DNA of 64,000 nt from Geosiphon pyriformis. Taxonomy: Eukaryota > Glomeromycota > Glomeromycetes > Archaeosporales > Geosiphonaceae. Numbering within the stretch: position 1 is the first letter of the stretch; each line of letters begins with the position of its first letter. The notes below the pieces were generated by a model. It had not been told where the DNA came from, made no database searches, and saw only the letters and a program-made list of their open reading frames with translations. A program made the position numbers and the translations under genes. This document shows, piece after piece, positions 49,395 to 61,261 of the stretch. The stretch is taken from positions 35,023 through 99,022 of the forward strand of contig JAAOMT010000749.1 in the NCBI GenBank assembly GCA_016748015.1. The letters are read 5' to 3'.

Positions 49395-50884
49395 CTTCCG
49401 AAAAAAAGTGATCAGTAGATTGGAAAGAAATAATATAAAATTAAAGGCAATTTTACACACTTGAAATGATAACTTTTTTTTTGTCAACTTTTTACACACA
49501 CATTTAAGTGGTCACATCATCTGTGACTGATGAATACATTTCCATTTGATCTTCACGTGAGACAAATCAAATATGTATATTAATTCCTATTTTTTATTTT
49601 ACATTTTTTGGATATTTAAAATTAGTTTATTTTAATAATAAAGTCAAAATTTATTTAACCTAAGCGATTTTAAAATAGGTGATAATTTTGTATTTTAGAC
49701 AATTTACAAAAACTCGGAAATTAAAAGTTTTTAATAATCGCAAATTCTATTATTTCATCACCATATTAAAAAGGTATTATACCAGGATCAAATTTAGCTG
49801 GTAAATTTCTTCATGTATTAAAGATATATAAATATCACGAGAATTGAAAGCCTTTTTCCAGCCCAAGTCTTTGGAAGGCTTTAAAAAATTCTACTCAGGG
49901 ATGGTAGAACATCATAAATTTTTAGTTTTCAATAATCACATGCTTAATTTCACATTGAACTCCTTTATGAAAAGCAACTTATAGAGAAAAATACATTCAT
50001 TAATAAAATCTTTGTGACAGATAAAGAATCTTTGTATCTAGTCTAATATTCCCTATTTACAAAATAAAAGCGAATTAACTTATTCAACAAATTTATCATT
50101 AAACATAAATGACTCGATATAAATGTTTCAAAATTGGAAAGGGGAGCATTTAAAAAGGTGTCAAAGACAATTTAGCTTAATGATCAAAATTATGAAAGTA
50201 AAATAGCTGGGAATGGGATTGTGAAAAATTTTAAGTTTGATCGTTGAAACAAAGGCTCATTCTAATATTTAAAACTGTAGTTTGACATAATTTATTGTGA
50301 AAAGATGACGGAATTTCTAAAATTGGTGAAATGAAACACTATAAGGCAAGGTCCTTATGTACTGTATATATATTTGTAAACCATATTTGAGTTGACAAAA
50401 CGAAAATCTTTGATGTGAATAATCCAAAAAAGGCGAAGATTTGACTTTTAAATTCGAATACATGACATCGATTTTTCTTTTTTCAACGACTATGGGAACT
50501 CCACTAAATAAAGAAATCTTGATACTACTTGGTTGACAATATCGAAACCAGCCTTATGAAACCAATGTGAGGCGAAAAATTCCGTAAGTTATTAATAGAT
50601 ATAAATTACTATTAGATATAAATTACTAATAGATATATAAGCATCATTTTTAGTTTAATTGCTATAATATAATATTCTTAGGCTAATGTTTTGGAGTTAA
50701 AAAGGAAAATATTATTGTTGCAGGTCACTTGTATGATATAATTTTAGTAAAATAATATATGAGTATGCTCAGAATGTTTCGAAAAATCTTTTGCGAATTC
50801 CATCTAAAGAATTTATTTATTTATATATACCTCGTCTCTCTTAATATGTAGAGAAATTTTCTTTCAACTTAGGAATATTAAAAA
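49395..50884. other. non-coding, divergent promoters
   Basis: AT-rich region between the SMYD-like and secreted-protein genes. An upstream in-frame Met of the SMYD frame (49499) is not favoured. No other feature recognised. Confidence 0.5.
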
Positions 50885-52328
50885 ATGATTCACTCTATGA
50901 AAACTCCAAATATATTGACACTACTTTTATTTATCACTTTACTTTCGATTTTTAACGAAAACACATTAGCATATCAGAATTTCTCATACACTGAGACGGA
51001 AACAGGGAAAATTGGGATCTATCCAGGGGATACTGGTTCTTTTGATGATGGGACCATAATGTTCAGACTTGCTAAAACGGGAAAAAATGAAAACTGTACA
51101 GATCCAAAACTAAGAATTCGCTTGATACGACCAGATGGAAAAGTTGTTCTAATTGCATTGGATTTCCCTATCCCAGAATTTAATTTCTGCCAAGATATTC
51201 TTCCCTCTGGAATGAATATTGTTATTCTCCCAATGACAAGAAATCAAAGGATTTTAGTCGCCTATTTTGAGAGCAAAGATTTGAAACTGTTTCAGCGCAA
51301 AGGATTGATTCTGAATTTTGAAGGAACTATACAAGGGTAAGAAAGTTACAAAATTGAAAACCCAATTTTCGAATCAAATATAACATTGAATCGCTGATGT
51401 ATTTTTAGAGATCCAATCGATCTATCGCCTTTATTGCCTCCAACTGAAAATCAATTTTTATATACTATTCATCCTAATAAATCTTTGGGCTGGATCTTTG
51501 CGAATAGTTATAGTAAAATGAGAAAGGTGGTGTGGACACAATTTACTGATCCGTAAGTTTGATTTTTTTTGCAATAAAAATGTAAATATATTGATTATTT
51601 TAGTAATTTAAAAATACTTTTTTATTACATTGTATAGGGATACTAATGGAAAAGTAAAAATTCTTCGAAATCGGACATTGAATCTCGATCATTTACAAGC
51701 TCGAATATTTTGCACTCCTGATGGTTCATACGGATTAGCTTACACAAGGAATAATACGCACAATACCACAAACCTTTCAAATAAGTTGAATTTACGATCG
51801 TCATCTCATGTCACATTTCTACGACCTGAATCAAAAAATTTTGAGGGAGAATTCACTCTCTGGCAAACCTCTATGCCACTGGATTCCTTTGAGATTTATT
51901 CTTGCTTTTTTGATCGGTTCATAGTAGGCACCGCCTATTGCATTCTAAAAGTTCAAGTCAAGTCAGAAGGACAAAATTCTAAAAAGCCTTTAATTTTCCT
52001 TAAAATTTCCTTTCTCTCTACCGGGGCAACATATGGAGTCACGAATTTAAGTCAGGTGGTAAAAAATAATTTGGAACCATATTATATATTGTCTCTCGAA
52101 AATGGGGGATATTTATATATTATAGGGATACCCAATAGTTCCTTTATAAGCTTTAATGTTTATGATCAAAACCTCAAGCTCAATGCAACCTCACAGGATA
52201 TCTTTCCAAATCTTGATATCTCTGTGGCTGGAAGTTATTTACAAAGAAATAATACGCTTTGGTTCCTTTCTATAACAGATCACACTTGGACTGTTTCCTC
52301 AGCTTCTCTTCCAAAATTCTTAAACTAA
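50885..52328 (+). CDS. large secreted protein, unknown function
   Basis: Three exons (50885-51336, 51409-51552, 51638-52328), introns of 72 and 85 nt in phases 2, 2, give 428 residues. A signal peptide (ILTLLLFITLLSIFNENTLA, cleavage near residue 29) precedes a soluble region rich in beta-type patterns, with an acidic GIYPGDTGSFDDGTIMFRL near the start. There are many N-linked glycosylation sequons (for example NFS, NCT, NRT, NNT, NTT, NLS, NSS, NAT) and several Cys. The repeating hydrophobic-aromatic strands could form a beta-propeller or beta-sandwich, which is inference. No catalytic motif is recognised. Likely a secreted or wall glycoprotein. Confidence 0.8.
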
Positions 52329-52578
52329 AGGTCGGTCTCTTGGGCTCAAAGGAAAGCATAAGAAATTGCTCCTGGTTTATACTGATAACTGTCAAGGAAA
52401 TAGTATTATTAAAAACTTAAGCGTAATAAGAATTGGGAGCTGTATCCTGACAAAGATTTTCCCTTTGTCATCATTCTAAATGTTGCGAGAAAAATTGTTT
52501 TATTATATTAAGGGCTATTTGTGAGATGGTTCAACAAAAATTTAACAATAAAGATTACTTTTAATGCTAGCATACATA

Positions 52579-53902
52579 CACTCGGCGGAAAAAGTCATAG
52601 GACACTTGACATTTTTATTATTTTGTGTTCCATGAATGATTAAAATATCTATAAAAATTTATTTATAACTATATTAGCTATCTATAAATAATAAGGAATG
52701 TATTAAAATAACAATTATTAATCAAAACAAAGATATAATTAACAATATTTAATTCGCGTTTTTTTTATCAACGTAAAATTTTTCGGGATTTTTTTTGATA
52801 AACATGAATATTCAAAAATCCAAAGTTCAAAGGAAAGAATTAAATGATTTTGAGCGTACTAGAATTATTATTCTTTCAGAAGAAGGAAAATCTGTACGTA
52901 AAAATATCAGAACAACTTAATTATCCTAAATCAAATATTCAAAACATACTTTCTCATTATAAAAAAACCAATACTATTGAATCCACACCCAAAAGTGGTA
53001 GACCTTCTTTTCTTAATAAAAAAAACTACTAAAATTTTACAAAAAACAATTAAGAAGAATCCAAAAAGTACTTTCAAAAAAATTTAAGAAGATTTCAATA
53101 AGAAAAATCTTAAGTTTCAACAAAAACTATCAGTACTTCCTTACACAAGATTGGTCTTTGCTCAAGAATTGCTGCAAAAAAACCATTATTAACTCAAATC
53201 CAACAAGAAAATCGACTTAATTGGTGTATTGAACATTCTTTTTGGACAATTAAAGAATGGAATGAAGTTATTTGGAGTGATGAATCAAGATTTTGTCATT
53301 TTTCTGATGGACCTCAAAAAGTATGGAGAGAAAAAGGAACAAGATTTAATAAAAAAAATTTATCACCAACTGTAAAGCATTGTGGAGGAGGAATTATGGT
53401 TTGGAGATGTTTTTGTGGAACTGGATTAGGTCCTTTAATTTTAGTAGAAGGCATATTAAATCGGTTTGGATATATTGATCTTTTACAAAAACATTTATTA
53501 TCATGGATTAATTATAATTATTTATTTCAACAAGATAATGCCACAATTCATACAGTTAAAGATGTTAAGACTTGGATGGCTCAAAAACATTTCAATTTAC
53601 TTTCTAAATGGCCAGCACAATCACTCGATTTGAATCCAAAAGAGCATTATGGGATTATTTACAAAAACAACTCAAAAAACGAAATCTGCGCCCCGAAAAT
53701 AATCACAAATTATTCCTCGCGTTACAAGAAGAATGGCAAGCAATTCCACGAAATATCTATATAAATTTGGTTACTAGTGTATCTAGACGTATTGAAAAAT
53801 GTATTAGAAAGGAGGGTGGACCAACTAATTATTAAGTATTAAATAAAATAAAAAGTTTTTAAAAAAATAATAAAGTGTCCTATGACTTTTTTCCGTCGAG
53901 TG
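52579..53902 (+). mobile_element. Tc1/mariner transposon with intact ends
   Basis: Both ends carry near-identical inverted repeats starting CACTCGGCGGAAAAAGTCAT on the left and CACTCGACGG plus AAAAAAGTCAT on the right, about 30 bp with two differences, flanked by TA at 52577-52578 and 53903-53904. The 1324-bp element encodes one transposase with frameshifts. The well-kept ends imply fairly recent insertion. Confidence 0.92.
52804..53835 (+). pseudogene. Tc1-like DDE transposase, frameshifted
   Basis: The frame starts at ATG 52804 (NIQKSKVQRKELNDFERTRI), shifts near 52905 into ISEQLNYPKSNIQNILSHYK and the AT-hook-like SGRPSFLNKK, and shifts again near 53025. The catalytic core is recognisable: IWSDESRFCHF, GGGIMVWRCFCGTGLGPLIL, FQQDNATIHT and WPAQSLDLNPKEH, then a shift before ALWDYLQKQL. 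The C-terminus ends RRIEKCIRKEGGPTNY. The three catalytic residues (Asp, Asp, Glu, spacing of the D34E type) are all present, so only the indels disable it. Confidence 0.85.
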
Positions 53903-54673
53903 TACTTCATCTCAATATCTCAATACACATTAATATGAAGGCTTTACCAAAAACAAATGCATTTATAGTACATGCGTATTTAAAAAGTCAAACTCAAAAT
54001 ATCTGGCTTTAAGTCATATAATAAGATACTATTAGTTTGATCAATGAACTGCAAAAGGTTTTTTCTGATAATCTTTTTGACTAGCTGATTTTACTTTAAT
54101 TTAACAGTTAAGTCTAAAATAAAACTGCCATTTAGTTTGCTCTTTTTAGAACTGAAATAAGACTTTTAAGGGCTAAATCCTAAAATCTTTGTATTGAAAT
54201 AAAAAAAATATCTATAAATTTTTGAACAGTTGCAAATTTATGATTTGTTTTTGAGTAAAGTTTTTATTAAAGCTTTAATTCATTATCTTTTGGTTTAATT
54301 TGTTATTTATTTTCTCAGAATAATTCCTTATGGATAAATAAATATTTCAAAAAAATTCGACTGAAAAATAATTTGGAATAAAAATTATGATACATAAATT
54401 ATTTAATACTTTTCAATTTTACTTTTTTGTCATTAATTTTTTTCAAAATATTAAAATAAATCTAAAGGTGTTTTTGTCTTAATTTCAATTTTTATAAATT
54501 AGTAAACAATTATGCCAATGAATTATAAATTTGGAATTAAACTTAAATATGCAAAGCATATTAAAATTGTATTTTTAATAAAAGTATAATTTAAAAACAA
54601 TATATGTCACAATTTTTAAAACTTTGAAAAGATGAAAAGTATAAAAAAATCTGAAGTATTATTAATCAGTATA
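53903..54673. other. spacer between two Tc1 elements
   Basis: About 770 bp of AT-rich DNA. No gene recognised. Confidence 0.55.
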
Positions 54674-54851
54674 CAGTCTGGTAAGAAAAAAATTGGAAAA
54701 ATATGAATCTACTAAGATTGCGTTTGGTTTAACCATTTTTGGTAAGTTTTGTGATGGTAAAAATGGAAACAGAATATTAGGTAAGTGGCTGAGCTCTAAA
54801 AACATATTCTCGCGTATTAACTAATAGTTTTTTTTAAAACTTGTCTTTGAA

Positions 54852-55825
54852 ATGCCGACTTCAAAGCAAGAAACGCAACGGCAAGTCGTATTACATTTTT
54901 GGAAGCAAGGAATACGAAAGGCGAAAGAGATACAGAATAAAATGAATATACCCCTTTCTACGATCTATAATATTCTCGAAAAACTCAAAAAAAAGGAACA
55001 ATAAAGCATGCGAGTGGTAATGGTCGGCCAAGAAAAATTACGGGAAATTCTTCGAAAGTATTAGGGTAGATTATTCGTAGAGATTCCTCAGTTTCGCCTA
55101 GATATTTAGCAATAAAGTTGGCTAAGAAGGGAATAAATGTTTCTCATGTTACTATTCAAAAGCATTTATCCAACCTTAATTATAAAAAAAGTCTTCCTAG
55201 AGCAACTCCAATGCTGACCGAAGAGCATAAGCGAAAACGTGTAGAATGGGCTAAAAAACACCTGAACGATGATTGGAAAAGAACAGTTTTTACTGACGAA
55301 ACATCTTTTCAACTTTTTCAAAACACGATAAAACGTTGGCATAAAGGTACTCGACCAATTCGTCCCATGCCTAAGATCGAACAAAAATTCTCGCGTGGGG
55401 GGGGGGGGGGGGGGGGGTTTCTACGAAAAAGGAAAGACTAGTTTATTCTGTTTTGTTCATATAATGAATGCTCAATTTATATAGATATTCTTCGTAACCA
55501 CTTACCTGAAATTAGAGCAATGCTGGGGGATAATTGGCGATTCCAACAAGATAATGACCCCAAGCATACTAGCAAGCTTGCCAAAGAGTTTATTGCTGAG
55601 AATACAACTGATTTGTTGGGGTCATCTAATAGTCCCGACCTAAACCCAATAGAAAACCTTTGGGCTATTGTTAAAAAGAATGTAGAAAAAAGAATGCCTC
55701 AAAATCGTAGTGAATTAGAGAGATTTATGGGGGAAGAGTGGCAAGATATTCCTGAATCTACCTTAATTGGGTTAGTAGGATCAATAAGGAAAGAATTTTC
55801 TATTAATTTTTTTTATGGTATTTGA
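54852..55825 (+). pseudogene. Tc1-like DDE transposase broken by poly-G
   Basis: The frame opens at ATG 54852 (PTSKQETQRQVVLHFWKQGI), is shifted after KLKKK into ASGNGRPRKITGNSSKVLG, and has a stop before IIRRDSSVSPRYLA. The core is VFTDETSFQLF (first Asp), a poly-G tract at 55397-55417 where VMVWGGFSTKGK is expected, DNWRFQQDNDPKHTSKLA (second Asp) and SSNSPDLNPIENLW (Glu), ending LVGSIRKEFSINFFYGI. Catalytic residues are intact. Confidence 0.85.
55397..55417 (+). repeat. G21 homopolymer inside transposase
   Basis: Twenty-one consecutive G replace the short GTT-TGG-GGN codon run expected in the VMVWGGF motif. Either slippage expansion or a sequencing artefact. Confidence 0.9.
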
Positions 55826-55916
55826 CTTTTTAATAATAGTTGTTTTATGTAATTTGGTACATTGGTTAAGACATAGTAATTATTTTTATATTTCCAATTT
55901 TTTTCTTACCAGACTG

Positions 55917-57521
55917 TATTCAAAAAGATTTTCAGTTTTTGCAAAATAAATGAGAATAAAAATCATTTTTCTCAATAATTTTAAGAATTTGGTCAAATAT
56001 GATACAAAAACGATTTTTTTTAGTATACCTAATAAACCTGTTGAACAAACCTAGAAGTTTTGACAACTCTAATAATTATAACTATATTTTTTAATTTTAA
56101 AAAATGTGTCGAAAGGTTAAAACCTGTCAAAATATCAAAAACCTAACAAAATATTAATAGTAAAAATTTATAAAGTTTATTACTTTATATAAAGAATACA
56201 ATAGAATTTTAAAAAAAAAATTAATTTCATATACAATTGGATGTATTTTTTATACCAATACACATGGAACTATTATATAGAATTTAAAAATATCTTATAT
56301 TTTGCAAATATATTCTTAATATACATTATAGCTTTCTGTATTTATTTATTGCTTATGTAATCTATAATTTCTAATATATTCTAAGGAAATACCAAATGGA
56401 AATTTTATATTTTTATAAATCTTTAATATACATTCTACTATATGAAATTCCGAATATATGATAATTACTAATTTAAAGAAGATGAATTTTTCTTAAGCAA
56501 AATTCAATATAAAAACATAGATTAATTAGTAAAACCAAAGATAAAAATATGGATTAAAGTTTACTAGTCAACATTATATGAAAATTTAATTTTAAAATAT
56601 AGATAATATAGGGAAAACTAAAGATACAATTCAATATTCTATTTCATCTAAGTTTTAATCAAATAAAAACCAATGTATTAACCAATTAGAAAAAAGAATT
56701 TCATGTTTTATTAACATGCTTTTGACATTTTAACAGAGCTTTTCAGTGTTTCCATAGTTTTACGTTTTAACAAGATTTCTCGATATTGCTAGAGGTTTTC
56801 CTTTACGCAAAATAGTAAAATCCTTTCGCCAATGACGAACCCCTTTTTCGTTTGCCAAGAGGTTTTTCTGACAGCTCTCATACCTAATCAGATTCCTAAA
56901 AAATTTTAATTATATTAAAAATCTTTGGAGTAACTTAATAATTGAATATAATTAAATTAATATTTTTTTAATTTGATACGATTTCTCATTAATCTTTAAT
57001 TCTAATGAGTGTAAATTTTGTAGTTCAAATATTTTAAATAGAATTGCAAAAAATAATGTACGAAGAAATTCAAAGTATTTTCTCATTCCAATCTGGTGCT
57101 TTTTTAAAAGAACACTGTTCAGATCAAACTACCTTAAAAGACCTTACAGCATTAAGAAAATTTGTTTATTTGGCCTTTATTGTATTAGGCTCTAAAGTTT
57201 CCTGAATCACAAGAATAAATCAAATAATAAATTCCTTTTTAGAATTTTAAAACTACAATGTTCAAGCCTCATTGGCAACTCAAGAGGATAAATCTGGTTA
57301 TTAAGTTAAAAAAATAACTTTTTAGGACATCAGAAGACCAAGAAATAAAGGAATTGAATAATAATAATAATATTTATTGAATCAAAAATTTAATACAAAA
57401 TAAAGGGCTGTACAATTGATAATCTTCATATATTTTTCAGGTTCTAAACAACTTCCAGTTTAGAAATTTAGCTTTAAATGTGGAAAAATCATCGAGTCTT
57501 ACAAAATAATAGACAGCTTGC
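55917..57521. other. AT-rich non-coding stretch
   Basis: About 1.6 kb. A 49-codon ORF at 57057-57206 shows no motif. Nothing else recognised. Confidence 0.5.
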
Positions 57522-58737
57522 TTAAAAATTATCCTGGAGAATTAACGTCTTGTACAAATGAAATTGATTTTTGATATCATTCCATTGTTTCTTAACCATT
57601 GTGCCTTTCATTCGAGAAATTCCAAATATTGTGGTTTCGAATACGGGTTTGTACTTTTCCATGATTTCAGTGGTCACATTGAGCTGTTCAGCCCAAAACT
57701 GATCGAGAAGGTCTAATTCAACCGTAATAAGTTTTAATTTTTCGGTGATACATTCGATGCGTGCATTTATACGGTTTATTTGCAATCTCCTCAATTCATC
57801 TTCAGATAATTTAGCTTTTTCTCCATTAATTATACTCGATATGGTTGTACCAATCATAGCACCAGCTGAGCTGACGCCAAGAGCTCCTATGACAGCAAGG
57901 GAGGCACCACCAGTAAAAGGTGCGGCAACTATAGCAACCCCTGTTCCAATTCCCGTTCCCACAGCAGCCCATGTTGTAGTAGCCTGGTTTTTCCGAAGAA
58001 CTTGAGCGTCTTGTTCCAAGGCATCTTCGACATCCTTTTGGTCACCAAGATCCACAGTAAATTCAACCACTAGTGGAAATTTTTTTGATTTTGAGTATTG
58101 ATTATTTTTCGAAAAAACTCTTGAAAATATTTTTTATAGAAAAAAGCTTACCTTGACTGGATATATTTTTAAGCTCAACGAGAATATTACAGAAAGCTCC
58201 TTTTGAGACTGATGCGCTAATCTTATTTTCTACTGCGACTTCTGCTAAAGATTTCATTGCTTCCATGAAATCTTCTCCGCTGACAGCCTCATCAATTAGT
58301 ATATCGATGTATCTAAGAAATGTGAATTCAAACTTTAAATTGCCATATAAAAGAAATTTAATACGAAATGTAAAGTATACGTACTCCATGAAATCGAAAG
58401 CGTATTTTGCCATTTTGAGGCTAGCTTCTCCATTTTCACGAGTCAACTGTCGAAAATGACGGCCATGTTCAACCAGAGCTCCCACTTGGGTTTCAAAAAA
58501 GGTTCCATTAACGTCCAAAGCGGCACACTGCTGAAACTGTTCTAACGCTTGCTTGAAAGATTTACCAAGTAGATCTAGGTCTGGCAAGACAGGCTTTCGA
58601 AACTCATTCAAGCTCACTGAGGAAACTTTAGGTAGTTCTGAGTGGGAATGCTGAATAAATAAAAATCACGCATAAGACGCAAAGTTTTTAATTGTATTAT
58701 GCCAGTCAAAAATCGAAAAAGTTCTTACCGTGACCAT
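57522..58737 (-). CDS. alpha-helical protein with HBL/ClyA-like architecture
   Basis: Four exons on the minus strand (58737-58729, 58650-58385, 58312-58152, 58069-57522), introns of 78, 72 and 82 nt, 327 residues. Exon 1 is only 9 nt (Met-Val-Thr). Residues 1-175 are predicted long helices (LGKSFKQALEQFQQC, KYAFDFMEYIDILIDEA). Residues about 180-225 form a Gly/Ala-rich hydrophobic hairpin (GTGIGTGVAIVAAPFTGGAS and following), flanked by further long helices (LSEDELRRLQINRINARIEC, MEKYKPVFETTIFGISR). Long helices around one central membrane-seeking hairpin is the architecture of the Bacillus HBL/Nhe and ClyA alpha-pore-forming families, which occur in fungi as well. No signal peptide is evident. 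Assignment rests on architecture only; another helical-bundle protein is possible. Confidence 0.7.
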
Positions 58738-60284
58738 GATGAGATATATGATAAAAGCTTGAGCTTTTCAGGGTAAAAGCGTTGGGGAATCGTGGGAAGT
58801 TTAAATGGCGGAGTCCCGGACCAATTTTAAATATCTGTTTCTAAAGGGCGATCATTGGTCTAAGGGTTACACTGCCTTTGCAGAAAGAATTCCCTATTCA
58901 ATTTTAGATGTAATTGTCAGCTCCCTATTTTTAACAATTGTCATTTTTTAAATTCTTTTAACAGGTATCCATTTGTAAATTGTGCATGATGATCTAACTT
59001 ATTATCCAAAAGAGGTAATACAACAATGGTGCGAAATTTTTTAAATTTTCAATAGCCTACCTTATATTTTTGAGTGGTGCGTCCCTCCTAAAGCAAAATA
59101 AAAATTGATGTTTGCAAAGAGAAGATTCTGTGACTTTCACATTTTCGAAACACTACATTAAAAAATCAACTATCTGTTATACAGAGTAACAAGATTTCAA
59201 ATTCAAAAAATTGTGAACCAATTTCATTCATCGCATATACAAATATTTTTTGGATGAAATTAAAACCTTTTCATCGTGCTCTGTATCATCAGCACATTAT
59301 AATTAGTATTTGAAAACTTTCCACGACTTTAATGTGATAATAAAATGAGAGTTTTTTAAATTTCAAATTAAAAAATTTCTTTTATTCTAATATTCAACTT
59401 CCTCAAAAGTCAAAGTTTCTTTACATTATGAATTTATGTACTAAATTGTAATTTCAAGCTACGATATCAACTACTATATAGAGTTTTGCAATTTAACATT
59501 CTTAGATTAATGAATTTCTCATAATTTTCTGCATCGTTGATCAAGAAACATCGCTAACTCCCGTTTAAAATATAAGTCTTGGATATTCAATTCCTATTAA
59601 TAAGAGAAAAATCAGAGCTAAATTGGTGTATATCTACTTGAATTTTACGAATTTGGAGTTGGAGAAAATTACAGTCTAATAGTGTCAACGAGACTTTCTC
59701 TTGGATTTAGCTCATTATTTAGTCTATTTCCTCATCTTTTTAAAGAAATCTTTGAATTTTTACATGAATCTGAAGGACTTGCAATAAACATGTGGTAGAA
59801 TTGAAGGGAAAATTGATTTTGTAATTTTTATTGATCCAAAATCTAATTGATAGTCAAAAGGACTTTTACGAAGGTAGGATCAAAAAAGTCACCTTTGTTT
59901 TAGAAATCAAAAGTATTCAAAACCTCACTTTTTGACACCAAGATCCCTACTTTGGGATTGGTATTTTTATCTGAAAATGTTACCAATCATATCGAAAGGA
60001 CCTATTTACAATAATTATTCATTAGAAAATTTGCTTTAATCTCTAGAACATATATTTAATTATCTGCAAGATAGATTAAAATAGACATTTTAATCTATTT
60101 TGTTGCAAAATTCTATCATGAAATGATCTTTTTATTTTTATTTTCTTTGGAACATTATTATAAATAATTTTTCTTGGTCTATCAATTGCGAATTAATTGA
60201 TTTCAAATAAAACAAAAATCAGAATTAAAGTTGAAAAAACCACGCTTTAAAGCAGAAATTTTAAAATCAACAAAATGTTTTCAA
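58738..60284. other. non-coding, nothing recognised
   Basis: The first 100 bases are the likely promoter of the HBL-like gene. The rest is AT-rich without recognisable features. Confidence 0.5.
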
Positions 60285-60670
60285 TTTAATTCAGGTCTGG
60301 TGAATTCGCCCGCCAGTAATTTTATTTTCCGTTAACCATTTATCGATTTTTCCCACAGTATGAATAGCGCATCATCTTGCGTAGTTTCCAGTTAACACCT
60401 TGATTGCCCTCTGAAATGGTTATTAAGATTTCAAGATAAGTGTTTGCGTTTTTTTTTTCACCATTTTTTGTATTCATTACAAAATGCTAATAGTCCTTTT
60501 AATCCTCGCAAAACACCCCAACCCATTATGAATTTTTGTTTACTTTTGAAAGTAGACATTAAGCAATTAGTCTTAAATTTTTCTTCAGTCTGCTGCCAAA
60601 CTTTTAATGGTCGGAATTGCTTCCCAATTTCCATACTCGTCTCATCAGAAAAGATAACTTTTCCTCAATT
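60285..60670 (-). mobile_element. Tc1/mariner relic
   Basis: The minus strand reads VIFSDETSMEIGKQFRPLKV, then CLMSTFKSKQKFIMGWGVLR, NANTYLEIL, a damaged QDDAPIHT-like segment, DKWLTENKI and a remnant of SPDLN. These are consecutive Tc1 transposase landmarks in shifting frames with stops. Terminal repeats were not found. It sits directly upstream of the membrane-protein pseudogene fragment and may have replaced that copy's first exon. Confidence 0.72.
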
Positions 60671-60708
60671 GCAAGTGGTTTAATTTTGATCTTCCTTTGG
60701 TACAAAAG

Positions 60709-61135
60709 TTATATAAAGGAAATATTACCGAAACCACATATGACGCAATACTAATATTTGAATTTTTATCGAGAGTTATTAACCTTTAGCAGATTTATCA
60801 ATTTACGGGAGGTCACTAAAATTTTGTGAAATAATTAAAGTTATTTGCAGCAATTTTATACAAATACCATCTATCATAATTTTTAGCAGAAAAACTATTC
60901 TCTAATCTATTCGAGAATATTTCAATTCTAGGAAAAAAGAAGGATACCTATTAATTGGTTATAAAAATCTAACGCAACGACAAATCAATTGTCTTTCGCT
61001 CGTTTCCGATTTAATAATGTTTTTTATATTTCATATTTAGGGCTTAGGCGATTGGAAGTGAATATGGAAGTGTTGCACGAAACACAAGGGCAAAAAGCAA
61101 AATGAACTCTCGTACCTATGCAGTAAGCTTATAGC
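60709..61135 (+). pseudogene. duplicate of exons 2-3 of the octapeptide-repeat membrane gene
   Basis: Read on the plus strand, 60709-60848 aligns with exon 2 of the gene at 26.6-27.9 kb: GNITETTYDAILIFEFLSRV against GSIAKGVYNAIVIFECLPRI, then QIYQFTGG against QIYHYTGG. After an intron ending AATTCTAG, the segment from about 60931 reads KEGYLLIGYKNLTQRQINCL then SLVSDLI, against KEGYLLFGHKNITQKQVNRL then SLVSDLI. A Trp is replaced by a stop in the AWA motif, and SKM still aligns near 61110. Several other stops are present. The retained intron shows a DNA-level duplication, not retroposition. It is inverted relative to the parent and has no repeat tail. Confidence 0.85.
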
Positions 61136-61261
61136 CTTATTATGATTATGAGGCATGCGATTAAATCACTCAAAAAAATGTATTCTGGCTTTATTTTCGT
61201 TATTAAATCGCTTAAAAAAAATAATGTTTGCAAAAGAAAAAAACACTCTAATGCATTACCA

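Larger units (their letters stand above)
54674..55916 (+). mobile_element. second Tc1/mariner transposon with intact ends, different family
   Basis: Inverted ends both start CAGTCTGGTAAGAAAAAAAT and continue TGGAAA, about 26 bp without mismatch, flanked by TA at 54672-54673 and 55917-55918. Its end sequence differs from the element at 52.6 kb, so it is a separate family. The transposase is disrupted, notably by a run of 21 G. Confidence 0.92.
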
